Shown here piece after piece: positions 8,724-16,706 of a stretch of DNA of 64,000 bases. Origin of the DNA: Pantoea nemavictus (lineage in GTDB: Bacteria > Pseudomonadota > Gammaproteobacteria > Enterobacterales > Enterobacteriaceae); assembly GCF_037479095.1 (NCBI RefSeq), contig NZ_JBBGZW010000001.1:3472001-3536000 (forward strand), in the 5' to 3' direction. Within the stretch, counting starts at the first letter, position 1. Every line of letters begins with the position of its first letter. The position numbers and the translations under genes were made by a program. A model generated the notes under the pieces. The model was not told where the DNA came from. It saw only the letters and a list, made by a program, of their open reading frames with translations, and searched no databases.

Positions 8724-9488
8724 ATGAGAAACATCGTGCGCGCCGTCAAGGTGAACAAATATTTCGACCAGTTCCACGCCCTAAAGGATGTCAGCCTGGA
8801 AGTGAACTACGGCGAGGTGATGTGCATCCTCGGGCCGTCCGGTTCCGGCAAAAGCACCTTTTTACGCTGCATTAATCAGCTGGAGAAGGTCGATAAAGGC
8901 GGGATTTGGGTCGACAACGAACTGGCGGGCTATCGCATCGCCGGCAATAAATTGCATGCCTTAAGCGACAAGCAGATTGCGCGTCAGCGTCTGCAAACCG
9001 GCATGGTTTTCCAGCGCTTCAATCTGTTCCCGCATAAAACCGCGCTGGAGAACATCATTGAAGGGCCGTGTCGCGTCATGCTGCGTCCGAAGCGAGAAGC
9101 CTGTGAAGAGGCGATGGCGCTGCTGGATCGCGTTGGCATGGCGCATAAAGCGCACGACTATCCGCAGTCGCTCTCCGGCGGCCAGCAGCAGCGCGTGGCG
9201 ATTGCCCGCGCGCTGGCGATGAAACCCAAACTGATGCTGTTTGACGAACCCACTTCGGCGCTGGATCCGGAAATGGTGGGCGAAGTGCTGGCGGTGATGC
9301 GCCAGCTGGCAAAAGAGGGCACCACCATGCTGGTGGTCACCCACGAAATGGGCTTTGCCCGCGAGGTGGCCAATCAGGTGGTGTTTATGGACGAGGGACG
9401 CATTATCGAGCAGGGCGCACCGGAAGACATTCTGCTGAACCCGCAAAATCCACGGATGAAAAACTTTATTAACGCGATTCTTCTTTAA
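8724..9488 (+). CDS. Polar amino-acid ABC transporter ATPase
   Basis: 254 residues from the ATG at 8724 (GGAG ribosome site); longer upstream frames run into the permease and were rejected. It has Walker [10 protein letters not shown], a Q-loop ([11 protein letters not shown]), signature [15 protein letters not shown], Walker [14 protein letters not shown] and the H-loop THEMGF. It is typical of the glutamine/histidine-type importer ATPases and lies between the permease and the binding protein, 13 bases after the former. Confidence 0.92.
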   Translation: MRNIVRAVKVNKYFDQFHALKDVSLEVNYGEVMCILGPSGSGKSTFLRCINQLEKVDKGGIWVDNELAGYRIAGNKLHALSDKQIARQRLQTGMVFQRFNLFPHKTALENIIEGPCRVMLRPKREACEEAMALLDRVGMAHKAHDYPQSLSGGQQQRVAIARALAMKPKLMLFDEPTSALDPEMVGEVLAVMRQLAKEGTTMLVVTHEMGFAREVANQVVFMDEGRIIEQGAPEDILLNPQNPRMKNFINAILL

Positions 9489-9504
9489 CGTGACCGGGGT
9501 GAAT

Positions 9505-10326
9505 ATGAAAAAGCTGTTATTGAGTGCCATCAGTGCCGCCGTGCTGCTGCAATCGTCTGCCTGGGCAGATATCGCCGTGCCTGCCGCCATCAAAGAGAAA
9601 GGGCTGACGGTCGCGATCATGCCGAACTATCCGCCGATGGATTTTAAAGATCCGGCGACTAACCAGCTGACCGGCGTGGATTACGATCTCGGCCAGGCGA
9701 TTGGTGAAAAGCTGGGCGTGAAGATCAACTGGCAGGAGATCGCCTTCGAGCAGATGGTGAACGCGGTAGTGACCAAGCGTGTTGATCTGGTGATGTCCGG
9801 CATGACTGACACCAAAGAGCGTCAGCAGGTGGTGAATTTTATCGACTACTTCAAAACCGGCCCGCAGTTTTACACCCAATCCGCGCGCAGCGATATCAAC
9901 AGCGCCATGGACCTGTGCGGTAAGAAAGTCGGCACCAGCCGTCGCACCACCTTCCCGCTGGAGATTGCCAAATGGTCCAAAGCGCACTGTGAAGCGGCTG
10001 GCAAGCCCGCCATCATCGTGGTCGGCGCCGAAGGCACCGCCGATGCGCGCACCCAGCTGCGTCAGAACCGTCTGGATGGCGTGGTGCAGGGCAGCGAAAC
10101 CCTGCCGTACATCATGGATCTGGAAAAGGGTAAATATAAGCCACTCGATAAAGCCTTCTCCTTCCAGTACACCGGCATGGCGATTGGTAAAGATGCGACG
10201 GAGCTGACCGCCGCAGTGCAGGCCGCTATCGACGCGATGATTGCTGACGGTTCATACCAGAAAATCCTCGGCAAATGGGGCCTGGCCGACAACGGCGTAA
10301 CGAAAGCAACGGTCAACCAGGGCTAA
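9505..10326 (+). CDS. Periplasmic substrate-binding protein of the amino-acid ABC transporter
   Basis: 273 residues from the ATG at 9505; a GTG at 9490 is in frame but lies next to the ATPase stop. The signal peptide is MKKLLLSAISAAVLLQSSAWA with cleavage before D22. It is a family 3 solute-binding protein: the early ligand-contact region is IMPNYPPMDFKDP, and the hinge-domain motif DLVMSGMTDTKERQ is present. Two cysteines (in DLCGKKVG and KAHCEAAG) could form a disulphide. The ligand is presumably the compound processed by the neighbouring lyase and hydrolases. Confidence 0.88.
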   Translation: MKKLLLSAISAAVLLQSSAWADIAVPAAIKEKGLTVAIMPNYPPMDFKDPATNQLTGVDYDLGQAIGEKLGVKINWQEIAFEQMVNAVVTKRVDLVMSGMTDTKERQQVVNFIDYFKTGPQFYTQSARSDINSAMDLCGKKVGTSRRTTFPLEIAKWSKAHCEAAGKPAIIVVGAEGTADARTQLRQNRLDGVVQGSETLPYIMDLEKGKYKPLDKAFSFQYTGMAIGKDATELTAAVQAAIDAMIADGSYQKILGKWGLADNGVTKATVNQG

Positions 10327-10338
10327 AGGAGCGCGCAG

Positions 10339-11184
10339 ATGCAACAACCGGGCGCAGTGCGCTGGCCGCAGGGTAAACGCGGCTGCATGGCGCTGGCGTT
10401 TGACCTCGACGGTCCTACCGGCGATGCCATGCTGAATGGCAGCCTGTGGTCAACGCCAGAGTATTTTACCTTTGGGGCTTACGGGCCGTACCGCGCGCTC
10501 GGGCGTCTGCTCGACCTGCTGCGCGCCTTCCAGATTCCCGCCACCTTTTTCGTTCCGGCGTGGGTGGTGGAGCAGTGGCCGCAGCAGTGTCAGGCGATTA
10601 TTGAACAGGGCCACGAAGTGGCTTATCACGGCTATCGCCACGAATCGTTCTGGTCGATTTCACCGGATGAACAGCGCGCGGTGATGGCGAAATCCGCTGA
10701 GATCTTTAAGCACTATCTTGGCATCACCGCCTGCGGTTTTCGTACGCCGTCGGGCGACTGGCATGCCGAAACGCCGCAGATTCTGCGCGACGCGGGCGTG
10801 ATTTACTCCAGCAGCATGCGCGGTGACGATCGCCCCTACAGCATTCCAGTGGCGGGCCATACGCCACTGGTAGAGATTCCCGGCAAGTGGGAGATGGACG
10901 ATTACGCCTCGCTGGCCTACACGCGCCAGCCCGATTTCCCGAAAGGCGGTGACCGTATCGCCAGCTATGCGCACACGCGTGATAACTGGCAGCGCGAGTT
11001 CGATGGCGCGATGGATGAAGGCTTGTGCCTCACCACGCTGTTCCACCCGAAAATCTCCGGGCAGCCGGGACGGCTTTTGCTGCTCGAACAGCTGTTTGAA
11101 CATATGACGGCGCGCGATGACGTGTGGTTTGCGCGCTGCGACGCGGTGGCGCAGTGGTATTTGCAGGAGCAACAGCATGACTGA
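10339..11184 (+). CDS. Polysaccharide-deacetylase (NodB-fold) family hydrolase, first of an overlapping pair
   Basis: 281 residues. Catalytic/metal motifs of the NodB fold are visible: FDLDG near residue 18-22, HGYRH at residues 97-101 and GFRTPSGDW near residue 133. It lacks a signal peptide, so it is cytoplasmic; together with the PuuE-like spacing this points to amide or ring hydrolysis of a small molecule, not polysaccharide work. It starts 12 bases after the binding protein (AAAGGAG) and overlaps the second hydrolase by 8 bases. All presumed metal ligands are kept here, unlike in its partner. Confidence 0.82.
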   Translation: MQQPGAVRWPQGKRGCMALAFDLDGPTGDAMLNGSLWSTPEYFTFGAYGPYRALGRLLDLLRAFQIPATFFVPAWVVEQWPQQCQAIIEQGHEVAYHGYRHESFWSISPDEQRAVMAKSAEIFKHYLGITACGFRTPSGDWHAETPQILRDAGVIYSSSMRGDDRPYSIPVAGHTPLVEIPGKWEMDDYASLAYTRQPDFPKGGDRIASYAHTRDNWQREFDGAMDEGLCLTTLFHPKISGQPGRLLLLEQLFEHMTARDDVWFARCDAVAQWYLQEQQHD

Positions 11185-12064
11185 ACCTTCACGCTGGCCG
11201 CTGGGCTTCCAGTCGGCGGCGATCCTCACTATCGATTTCAACGATATTCACGGCATTCTCACCCAGGCTCCCGCGGTGGCGGGGCGCGATAAAACGCTGT
11301 CGGTGTGGCGCTACGGCACGCTGCGCGGCGTCGATCGCGTGCTGGCGCTGCTGGCGGAAAAGCAGCTCAAAGCAACCTGGTGCATGCCTGCGATTGTCGC
11401 CGAAGAGCAGCCGGAATTAGTGCAGCGCATGGTGGCGGATGGCCATGAAATCGCCTGTAGCGGCGATGTGCATGAAGATTTTTCGGCTTTGACGCTGGAG
11501 CAGCAGATCGCCAGCGTGACGCGCGGCTGCGACAAACTGGCGCAGGTCGCCGGTCGCAATATCGTCGGCTTCCGCACACCCGCCGGACAGTGGAAACCGG
11601 GGCTGGCGCAGGCGCTGGTTGAGTGCGGCATTCGCTGGTCATCAAGCTGGCGCGGCGACGATTTGCCGTACTTCCATCCCGGCACGCGCTTAGTTGAACT
11701 GCCGATGCACTACACGCTAGAAGATGAGCCGTACTTTGCTTTTAATCTCAGCCCGGCGATCCCGCCAGGCCAATCGCGCATCGCGCCCTATGGCGAAACG
11801 CTGGCGAACATGACGCAGGATTTCCACGGTTTCCACCGCTTTGGTCTGTGCTATTTGCTGCGGCTGCATCCGGAAATTATCGGCACCGCCGGACGCATTG
11901 GTCTGCTGCGTTCACTAGTCGACACGCTGCAACAGCACAATGTGTGGATCGCCACCGCTGAGCAGGTGGCGGCGCACTGGCAGACGCAGCCGGAGAATGA
12001 TTTCTCGCATCCGGCGGAGGTGTTTAGCCGCATCATCGGAGGTGCGCATGGCGAGTACGCTTGA
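11177..12064 (+). CDS. Polysaccharide-deacetylase (NodB-fold) family protein with degenerate metal site
   Basis: 295 residues from the ATG at 11177 (AGGAG ribosome site). The fold is the same as its upstream neighbour: IDFND near residue 20, GFRTPAGQW near residue 130 and the C-terminal block YLLRLHPEIIGTAGR. However, the first histidine of the HxxxH metal motif is serine here (SGDVH, residues 95-99, against HGYRH). Loss of that ligand suggests a metal-independent or non-catalytic partner. The 8-bp overlap with the previous gene and 17-bp overlap with the next suggest a stoichiometric complex. Confidence 0.78.
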   Translation: MTEPSRWPLGFQSAAILTIDFNDIHGILTQAPAVAGRDKTLSVWRYGTLRGVDRVLALLAEKQLKATWCMPAIVAEEQPELVQRMVADGHEIACSGDVHEDFSALTLEQQIASVTRGCDKLAQVAGRNIVGFRTPAGQWKPGLAQALVECGIRWSSSWRGDDLPYFHPGTRLVELPMHYTLEDEPYFAFNLSPAIPPGQSRIAPYGETLANMTQDFHGFHRFGLCYLLRLHPEIIGTAGRIGLLRSLVDTLQQHNVWIATAEQVAAHWQTQPENDFSHPAEVFSRIIGGAHGEYA

Positions 12065-13409
12065 TCAACTGGCGGCTTTTATCGCCGAGAGCCACTTCGC
12101 ACAACTGCCGCAGCCGCTGGTGGAGCAGGCGAAACGTCATCTGCTGGATACGCTCGGCGCCTCGCTGGCGGGCTGCGATAGCCCGATCTGGCGCCAGTGT
12201 CTGGCGCTGGTTAATGCAGAGGGCGGGCACGCACAGGCGCAGGTATGGGGCAGCGCGCAGCAGGTTAATGCGCGTCAGGCGGCATGGCTGAACGGCGTGG
12301 CGGCGCACATGTATGAACTGGATGATACTGGCGGCTGCGATCACTCCGGTGCGGTGGTGATCCCGGCGCTGCTGGCTGCACTGCCGCTGGCAACGCAGCC
12401 GGTGGACGGTCAGGCGCTGATCGTCGCGATGGTGATTGGCTATGACATCGGTCGTCGGGTATTAGAAGCCTGTGGTGGTTACTCCGCCCACAACGGCGCG
12501 GGCTGGCACTCCACCGCCAGCTGCGGCGTGTTTGGTGCGGCGGCAGCGGTGTGCTCGTTGCTGCAACTGGATCGCGCGCAGTGCGCGTCGGCGCTGGGGA
12601 TTGCCGCCAGCTTCAGCGGCGGTTTATGGAGCTTTATCCACGACGGTTCGCACACCAAAAAACTGCATGCCGCACGCGCCGCAGAAGGCGGCGTGCAGGC
12701 CGCGCTGCTGGCACAGCGCGGTATCAACGGGCCTGCTGCAGTATTCGAAGAGCGTTGGGGCGGTTTCCTGCAAACTTTAGCGCCACAGACGCAGCAGCCG
12801 CAGGCGCTGACGGCAGATCTGGGCGAGGTGTGGAAGCTGGCGCGCTGCTCAATCAAGCCGTACGCATCCTGCCGTGGCACCCACGCGGCGATTGATGCGC
12901 TGAGTAGGTTACTGCAGCAGCATGATGTGCGGGTAGAGCAGATTGCGCGCATTGTGGTGGGCGTTAATCCGTTCCTGCTGGAGATGTGTGGTGGACGCGA
13001 GCTGCGCAGTCTGGCGGCGGCGCAGATGAGTTTGCCCTATGCGCTGGCGGCGCGCGCGCTGTATGGCTCAGCCGAGCTGGCGAGTTATGACGACGCTAAA
13101 CGTCTGCATCCAGCGGTGGAAGCGCTGCTGGCGCGCATTGTGCTGGTGATCGATGAGCAGCAGAGCCGCGACGATGAACCGTGGGTGCGGCTGGAAAGCG
13201 TGCAGGGCGCGCAGTGGCAGCAGCACGTGCCGGTGCCGTCGGGCGCGCCGACTAATCCGTTAAGTCTTGAGGCGCTGCTGGCGAAGTACCGCAGTCTGGC
13301 ATTGCGCGTGCTGCCGCTGGAGCAGGTCGAACGGCTAGAAGCGATCTGTCTGGAGTTAGAGGAAGTGGCCGACGTGCGCGAAGTGGTGGGGCTATTGGCG
13401 GTTAGGTGA
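12048..13409 (+). CDS. MmgE/PrpD family protein
   Basis: 453 residues from the ATG at 12048 (GGAGG ribosome site, overlapping the previous gene by 17 bases). It has the family hallmarks: an N-terminal helical domain with DTLGASLAG and the region HNGAGWHSTASCG near residues 147-159, followed by IAASFSGGLWSF. Family members include 2-methylcitrate dehydratase, aconitate decarboxylase and iminodisuccinate epimerase. Next to a fumarase-superfamily C-N lyase and without other methylcitrate-cycle genes, an epimerase or dehydratase of an aminodicarboxylate is more likely than PrpD. It ends the plus-strand operon; a family A repeat follows within 8 bases. Confidence 0.82.
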   Translation: MASTLDQLAAFIAESHFAQLPQPLVEQAKRHLLDTLGASLAGCDSPIWRQCLALVNAEGGHAQAQVWGSAQQVNARQAAWLNGVAAHMYELDDTGGCDHSGAVVIPALLAALPLATQPVDGQALIVAMVIGYDIGRRVLEACGGYSAHNGAGWHSTASCGVFGAAAAVCSLLQLDRAQCASALGIAASFSGGLWSFIHDGSHTKKLHAARAAEGGVQAALLAQRGINGPAAVFEERWGGFLQTLAPQTQQPQALTADLGEVWKLARCSIKPYASCRGTHAAIDALSRLLQQHDVRVEQIARIVVGVNPFLLEMCGGRELRSLAAAQMSLPYALAARALYGSAELASYDDAKRLHPAVEALLARIVLVIDEQQSRDDEPWVRLESVQGAQWQQHVPVPSGAPTNPLSLEALLAKYRSLALRVLPLEQVERLEAICLELEEVADVREVVGLLAVR

Positions 13410-13416
13410 TTTTATT

Positions 13417-13555
13417 GTGCTCGTTGTCCCCCATCCCGGCCTTCCCCCATAAATGAGGGAAGGAGACGCTGCCACATGCAGCTTCAGAACGAACATATGG
13501 CAGCATCTTCCTCCCCCATTTATGAGGGAGGACCGAGGAGGGGGACAGCGAGCAC
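13417..13555. repeat. 139-bp paired-hairpin repeat, family A copy 2
   Basis: Same element as 5110-5248 in inverted orientation and exactly the same length. The hairpin cores are ATAAAT (13449-13454) and ATTTAT (13518-13523), which differ from ACGAGT/ACTCGT in copy 1. In both copies the two cores are exact complements of each other. It lies between the convergent MmgE/PrpD and dehydrogenase genes. Confidence 0.9.
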
Positions 13556-13584
13556 ATTCAAACCACAGCGAGCACATTCAAACC
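13545..13584. repeat. Exact 20-bp tandem duplication at the edge of the family A repeat
   Basis: ACAGCGAGCACATTCAAACC occurs twice back to back (13545-13564 and 13565-13584). It copies the last 11 bases of the family A element plus adjoining unique sequence, consistent with slippage. Confidence 0.9.
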
Positions 13585-13589
13585 ATAAA

Positions 13590-14675
13590 CTAAACCCTGC
13601 CCGCCAACCCCTCAACCCGCTCAATCGCCGCCAGTAAACGTGCTTCTGTCACCGTTTCGCCCATATTCGCCATATCCGGCGCGTGTACCGATTCGCGCAC
13701 AATCAGCGCCAGCTCACTCGCCGCTAAATCGGCAATTTCGCGCAGCGTCAGCGGTACGCCGCAGTCGCGCGCCAGGCGCATCTCATCCAGCACTTCCTCA
13801 TCCGTGCGGTTCTCCAGCGCCAGCAAGCACAGGTTGCCGAAGCCGACCAGCAAGCCGTGGCCAAACTCGCGGGTTTTATCACAGAAGGTAAAGCCTTCAT
13901 AAATCGCATGTGAAGCCGCAGCATGCGCGCCGTTGCTCATCAGTGAGGTCAATCCGGCCCAGGTAAAAATCGCATCGAGCACCTGATCGAGCGACGCGCT
14001 GCTCTCACCGCGCAGCACCGCGGCATAGGCTGCCGGGCCGTGTTCGGCAATCACGTCATAACAGATCCGGCTATGCGCCAGCGAAGAACGCGCATTGCCT
14101 TCGCGCGCGGGATGACGGGCGCTGACTGCGCGGAACTCGTACCACTTGGCCAGCGTATCGCCCAAGCCTGCCGCCAGCCAGCGCGCGGGCGCGTTGGCCA
14201 GCAGCTCACTATCAATAATCACCGCCGCTGGAGCCTGCGGCAGCGGGAAGATATCGAAGAAATTGCCGTTGTCGTCATAGCGAATACTCAGCGGCGTCAC
14301 CGCCGAACAGGTGGCGGCGATGGTCGGCAGCGTCACTACCGGCAAGCCGAGCTGGGCGCCGACCGCTTTCACCGTATCCAGCGATTTACCGCCGCCAACG
14401 CCAATCAGCACCTCGGCGTGCAACTCGCTGGCGATGGCGGCCAGACGATTGATGTGCGTGATTGAGGTTTCGCCGCCAAACCACTCTTGCGCCAGCAGCG
14501 TGACGTTAGCGGCCAGCAGCTGCGCACGCACCTGGCTTTCCACGGCCTGCAACGCCTGATGGCCACCAATGAGCAGCGCACGCTGGCCGAGTCCGGCACA
14601 AATCGCGCCCAGTTGATTGATCACCCCAGCACCGCGTAGCACGCGCGCCGGGAACACCAGATTCTGTTGTGTCAT
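13590..14675 (-). CDS. Iron-type alcohol dehydrogenase family oxidoreductase (HcxA/GldA-like)
   Basis: 361 residues from the ATG at 14675, which overlaps the stop of the upstream ureohydrolase by one base (TGATG). The nucleotide-binding glycine motif IGVGGGKSLDTVKA lies near residues 86-99. The three metal ligands are recognisable: D in GLGDTLAKW, H in AASHAIYEG and H in EFGHGLLVG. The block PTIAATCSAVTPLS resembles E. coli YbdH (HcxA), a 2-oxoacid/hydroxyacid dehydrogenase, more than glycerol dehydrogenase. It probably oxidises or reduces an oxo- or hydroxy-acid arising in the same pathway as the ureohydrolase. Confidence 0.82.
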   Translation of the reverse strand: MTQQNLVFPARVLRGAGVINQLGAICAGLGQRALLIGGHQALQAVESQVRAQLLAANVTLLAQEWFGGETSITHINRLAAIASELHAEVLIGVGGGKSLDTVKAVGAQLGLPVVTLPTIAATCSAVTPLSIRYDDNGNFFDIFPLPQAPAAVIIDSELLANAPARWLAAGLGDTLAKWYEFRAVSARHPAREGNARSSLAHSRICYDVIAEHGPAAYAAVLRGESSASLDQVLDAIFTWAGLTSLMSNGAHAAASHAIYEGFTFCDKTREFGHGLLVGFGNLCLLALENRTDEEVLDEMRLARDCGVPLTLREIADLAASELALIVRESVHAPDMANMGETVTEARLLAAIERVEGLAGRV

Positions 14676-15634
14676 CACTTGTTCTCTGTGTAACGGACGC
14701 CGGGCAACACGCACAGCATCTCATAAAGGATATTGGCCGCCAGCTGTGAGGTCATGCCGCTGATGTCATACGGCGGCGACACTTCCACCAGATCGCCGCC
14801 CACCAGGTTCAGCCCACGGCAGCCGCGCACGATCTCCAGCCCCTGCATCGAGGTCAAACCGCCCACTTCCGGCGTACCGGTACCGGGCGCCCATGCGGGA
14901 TCGAAGCTGTCGATGTCGTAAGAGAGATACACCGGGCCGTCGCCGATACGCGCGCGCACCTCGGCCATCAGCGGCGTCATCGAGTGATACCAGCACTGCT
15001 CGGCAGGCACCAGATGGAAGCCCTGATCAACGCCCCATTGAAAATCGTCGGCGGCGTAACCTTGTGCGCGTTGGCCAATCTGCACCACGCGCTGACAGTC
15101 AAGCAGCCCTTCCTCCACCGCGCGGCGGAAGGTGGTGCCGTGCGCGATCTTCTCGCCAAACATCTCATCGTTGGTATCGGTATGCGCATCAATATGAATC
15201 AGGCCCATCGGCCCATGCTTCTTCGCCAGCGCGCGCAAAATTGGCAGCGTCAGCGTGTGATCGCCACCGAGCGTTAAGGGGATAATCGGCCAGTTATTCA
15301 GCTCGGTATAATAGCTTTCAATGATATCGACCGATTTCAACAGGCTGTAGGTGTTGATCGGCACATCCCCGAGATCGCCAACGCGCAACGAATCAAACGG
15401 CGCCGCGCCGGTGGCCATGTTGTAAGGGCGAATCATCACCGAATCGGCGCGAATGGCACGCGGCCCGTAGCGTGTGCCGCTGCGCTGCGAGGTGCCGATA
15501 TCCAGTGGGATGCCAACAAAAGCCACATCTAAATCAGCCGGGGATTCCGCGGCGGGCAGACGCATCATGGTGCCGCGTCCGGCGAAACGAGGCATTTCAT
15601 TACCGCCTTGCGGCTGAGGGAAATCGGTCATCAT
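14675..15634 (-). CDS. Agmatinase-family ureohydrolase (guanidinobutyrase/guanidinopropionase type)
   Basis: 319 residues, the length of guanidinobutyrase-type enzymes. Manganese ligands are all visible: LTLGGDHT, HIDAHTDTND and YDIDSFDPAWAPGTGTPE. The N-terminal block QPQGGNEMPRF followed by MMRLP is characteristic of the Pseudomonas guanidino-acid ureohydrolases rather than of SpeB. The reaction would be guanidino acid plus water to amino acid plus urea. ATG at 15634 (GGAG just upstream) or at 15631. It is divergent from the LysR at 15756 and coupled to the dehydrogenase behind it. Confidence 0.85.
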   Translation of the reverse strand: MMTDFPQPQGGNEMPRFAGRGTMMRLPAAESPADLDVAFVGIPLDIGTSQRSGTRYGPRAIRADSVMIRPYNMATGAAPFDSLRVGDLGDVPINTYSLLKSVDIIESYYTELNNWPIIPLTLGGDHTLTLPILRALAKKHGPMGLIHIDAHTDTNDEMFGEKIAHGTTFRRAVEEGLLDCQRVVQIGQRAQGYAADDFQWGVDQGFHLVPAEQCWYHSMTPLMAEVRARIGDGPVYLSYDIDSFDPAWAPGTGTPEVGGLTSMQGLEIVRGCRGLNLVGGDLVEVSPPYDISGMTSQLAANILYEMLCVLPGVRYTENK

Positions 15635-15755
15635 GGGCTCCTGCGGCTAAGTGAAGCCCATCATTACCCGGTTGGCTGACGGGAAAAATCCTTGACAGCA
15701 GATAATCACTTCAGAGATTACTTAACTTTAGTCAGCAATCACTGAAGGAAAATCG

Positions 15756-16652
15756 GTGCAGACGCTTCCCAATCTTAAACTGCTGCAGGTGTTTGCCAGC
15801 GTGGTGGAAAATCAGGGCTATTCACGCGCGCAGCAGGCGCTGAACATGACCACGCCCGCCATCAGCGCCTACATGAGCGAGCTGGAAAGCCAGCTCGGTT
15901 TTATCCTGTGCCAGCGCGGGCGCGGCGGCTTTACGCTCACCAGCAAAGGCGAGCAGTTTTATCGTTACAGCCAGGAGATGCTGGCGACGCTGGCGGGCTG
16001 GCAGGAGCAGGTGGAAACGCTGAAAAGCGCGCAGGGCGGGACGTTCTCGCTGGGCGTGGTGGATGCCACCGTCACCGACAGCACGCTGGATCTCCCCGCC
16101 GCCATTGCCCGCTTCAACCAGCGCTTTCCGGCGGTGTTTTTTAACCTGAGCGTGCGCGATCCCAATGAGCTGCAGCAGCAATTGCTGGAGGATCGGCTCG
16201 ATTTGGCGATTGGCCACTTTCCGCTGCGTGCCAGCAATCTGGTGACCATCCCGCTGTATGAGGAGCAGCACTGGCTCTATTGCAGCCCGGAACATCCGCT
16301 GGCTGAGGGCCATCCAGATGTGCTTACCGTGCAGCAAACCGGCATGGTGACGCGACGTTACTGGAATCAACAGGAGCTGAACAAGCGCGGTTTCCGCCAG
16401 AGCAACGCGTCGGTAGAGAGTATCGAAGCGCAGCTGACGCTGATTCTCTCCGGCCGTTTTATCGGTTATCTGCCCGAACACTACGCGCGCAGCGGAGAAC
16501 AGCAGGGCGCGCTGTGCCGCCTGCTGCCGCACCATTTCCACTTCCGCGCACCCTTCTCCTTTGCTTTTCGCCGCGGGCGCGCGCGTGAAACGCTGATCCG
16601 CGCGATGCGTGAAATTCTGAATCCAGCGCGAAAAAATAGCAGCGAAAGCTGA
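15756..16652 (+). CDS. LysR-family transcriptional regulator, second paralogue flanking the lyase island
   Basis: 298 residues. The start is GTG at 15756, supported by GAAGGA seven bases upstream and by the absence of a better ATG. Winged helix at residues 4-62 (LKLLQVFASVVENQGYSRAQ). The effector domain shares the motif RFIGYLPEHYA and the general layout with the LysR at 5268-6239. It is divergent from the ureohydrolase-dehydrogenase pair across 121 bp and is likely its regulator. Confidence 0.87.
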   Translation: MQTLPNLKLLQVFASVVENQGYSRAQQALNMTTPAISAYMSELESQLGFILCQRGRGGFTLTSKGEQFYRYSQEMLATLAGWQEQVETLKSAQGGTFSLGVVDATVTDSTLDLPAAIARFNQRFPAVFFNLSVRDPNELQQQLLEDRLDLAIGHFPLRASNLVTIPLYEEQHWLYCSPEHPLAEGHPDVLTVQQTGMVTRRYWNQQELNKRGFRQSNASVESIEAQLTLILSGRFIGYLPEHYARSGEQQGALCRLLPHHFHFRAPFSFAFRRGRARETLIRAMREILNPARKNSSES

Positions 16653-16706
16653 CGCTGCGCCAATACTGTGTAAAAATACAGGCCAATTCAGCAAACAGTA
16701 ATGAAT

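Noticed and set aside
12048..13409. Calling this gene prpD (2-methylcitrate dehydratase)
   Set aside because: No prpB, prpC, prpE or prpR nearby; only family-level assignment is supported.
5110..13555. Reading the two family A repeats as ends of a composite transposon
   Set aside because: They contain no transposase, lie at the edges of genes as terminator-like elements, and show no target-site duplication.
16653..16706. LexA box upstream of dinG
   Set aside because: Searched for CTG-N10-CAG spacing; no convincing match was found in the short gap.
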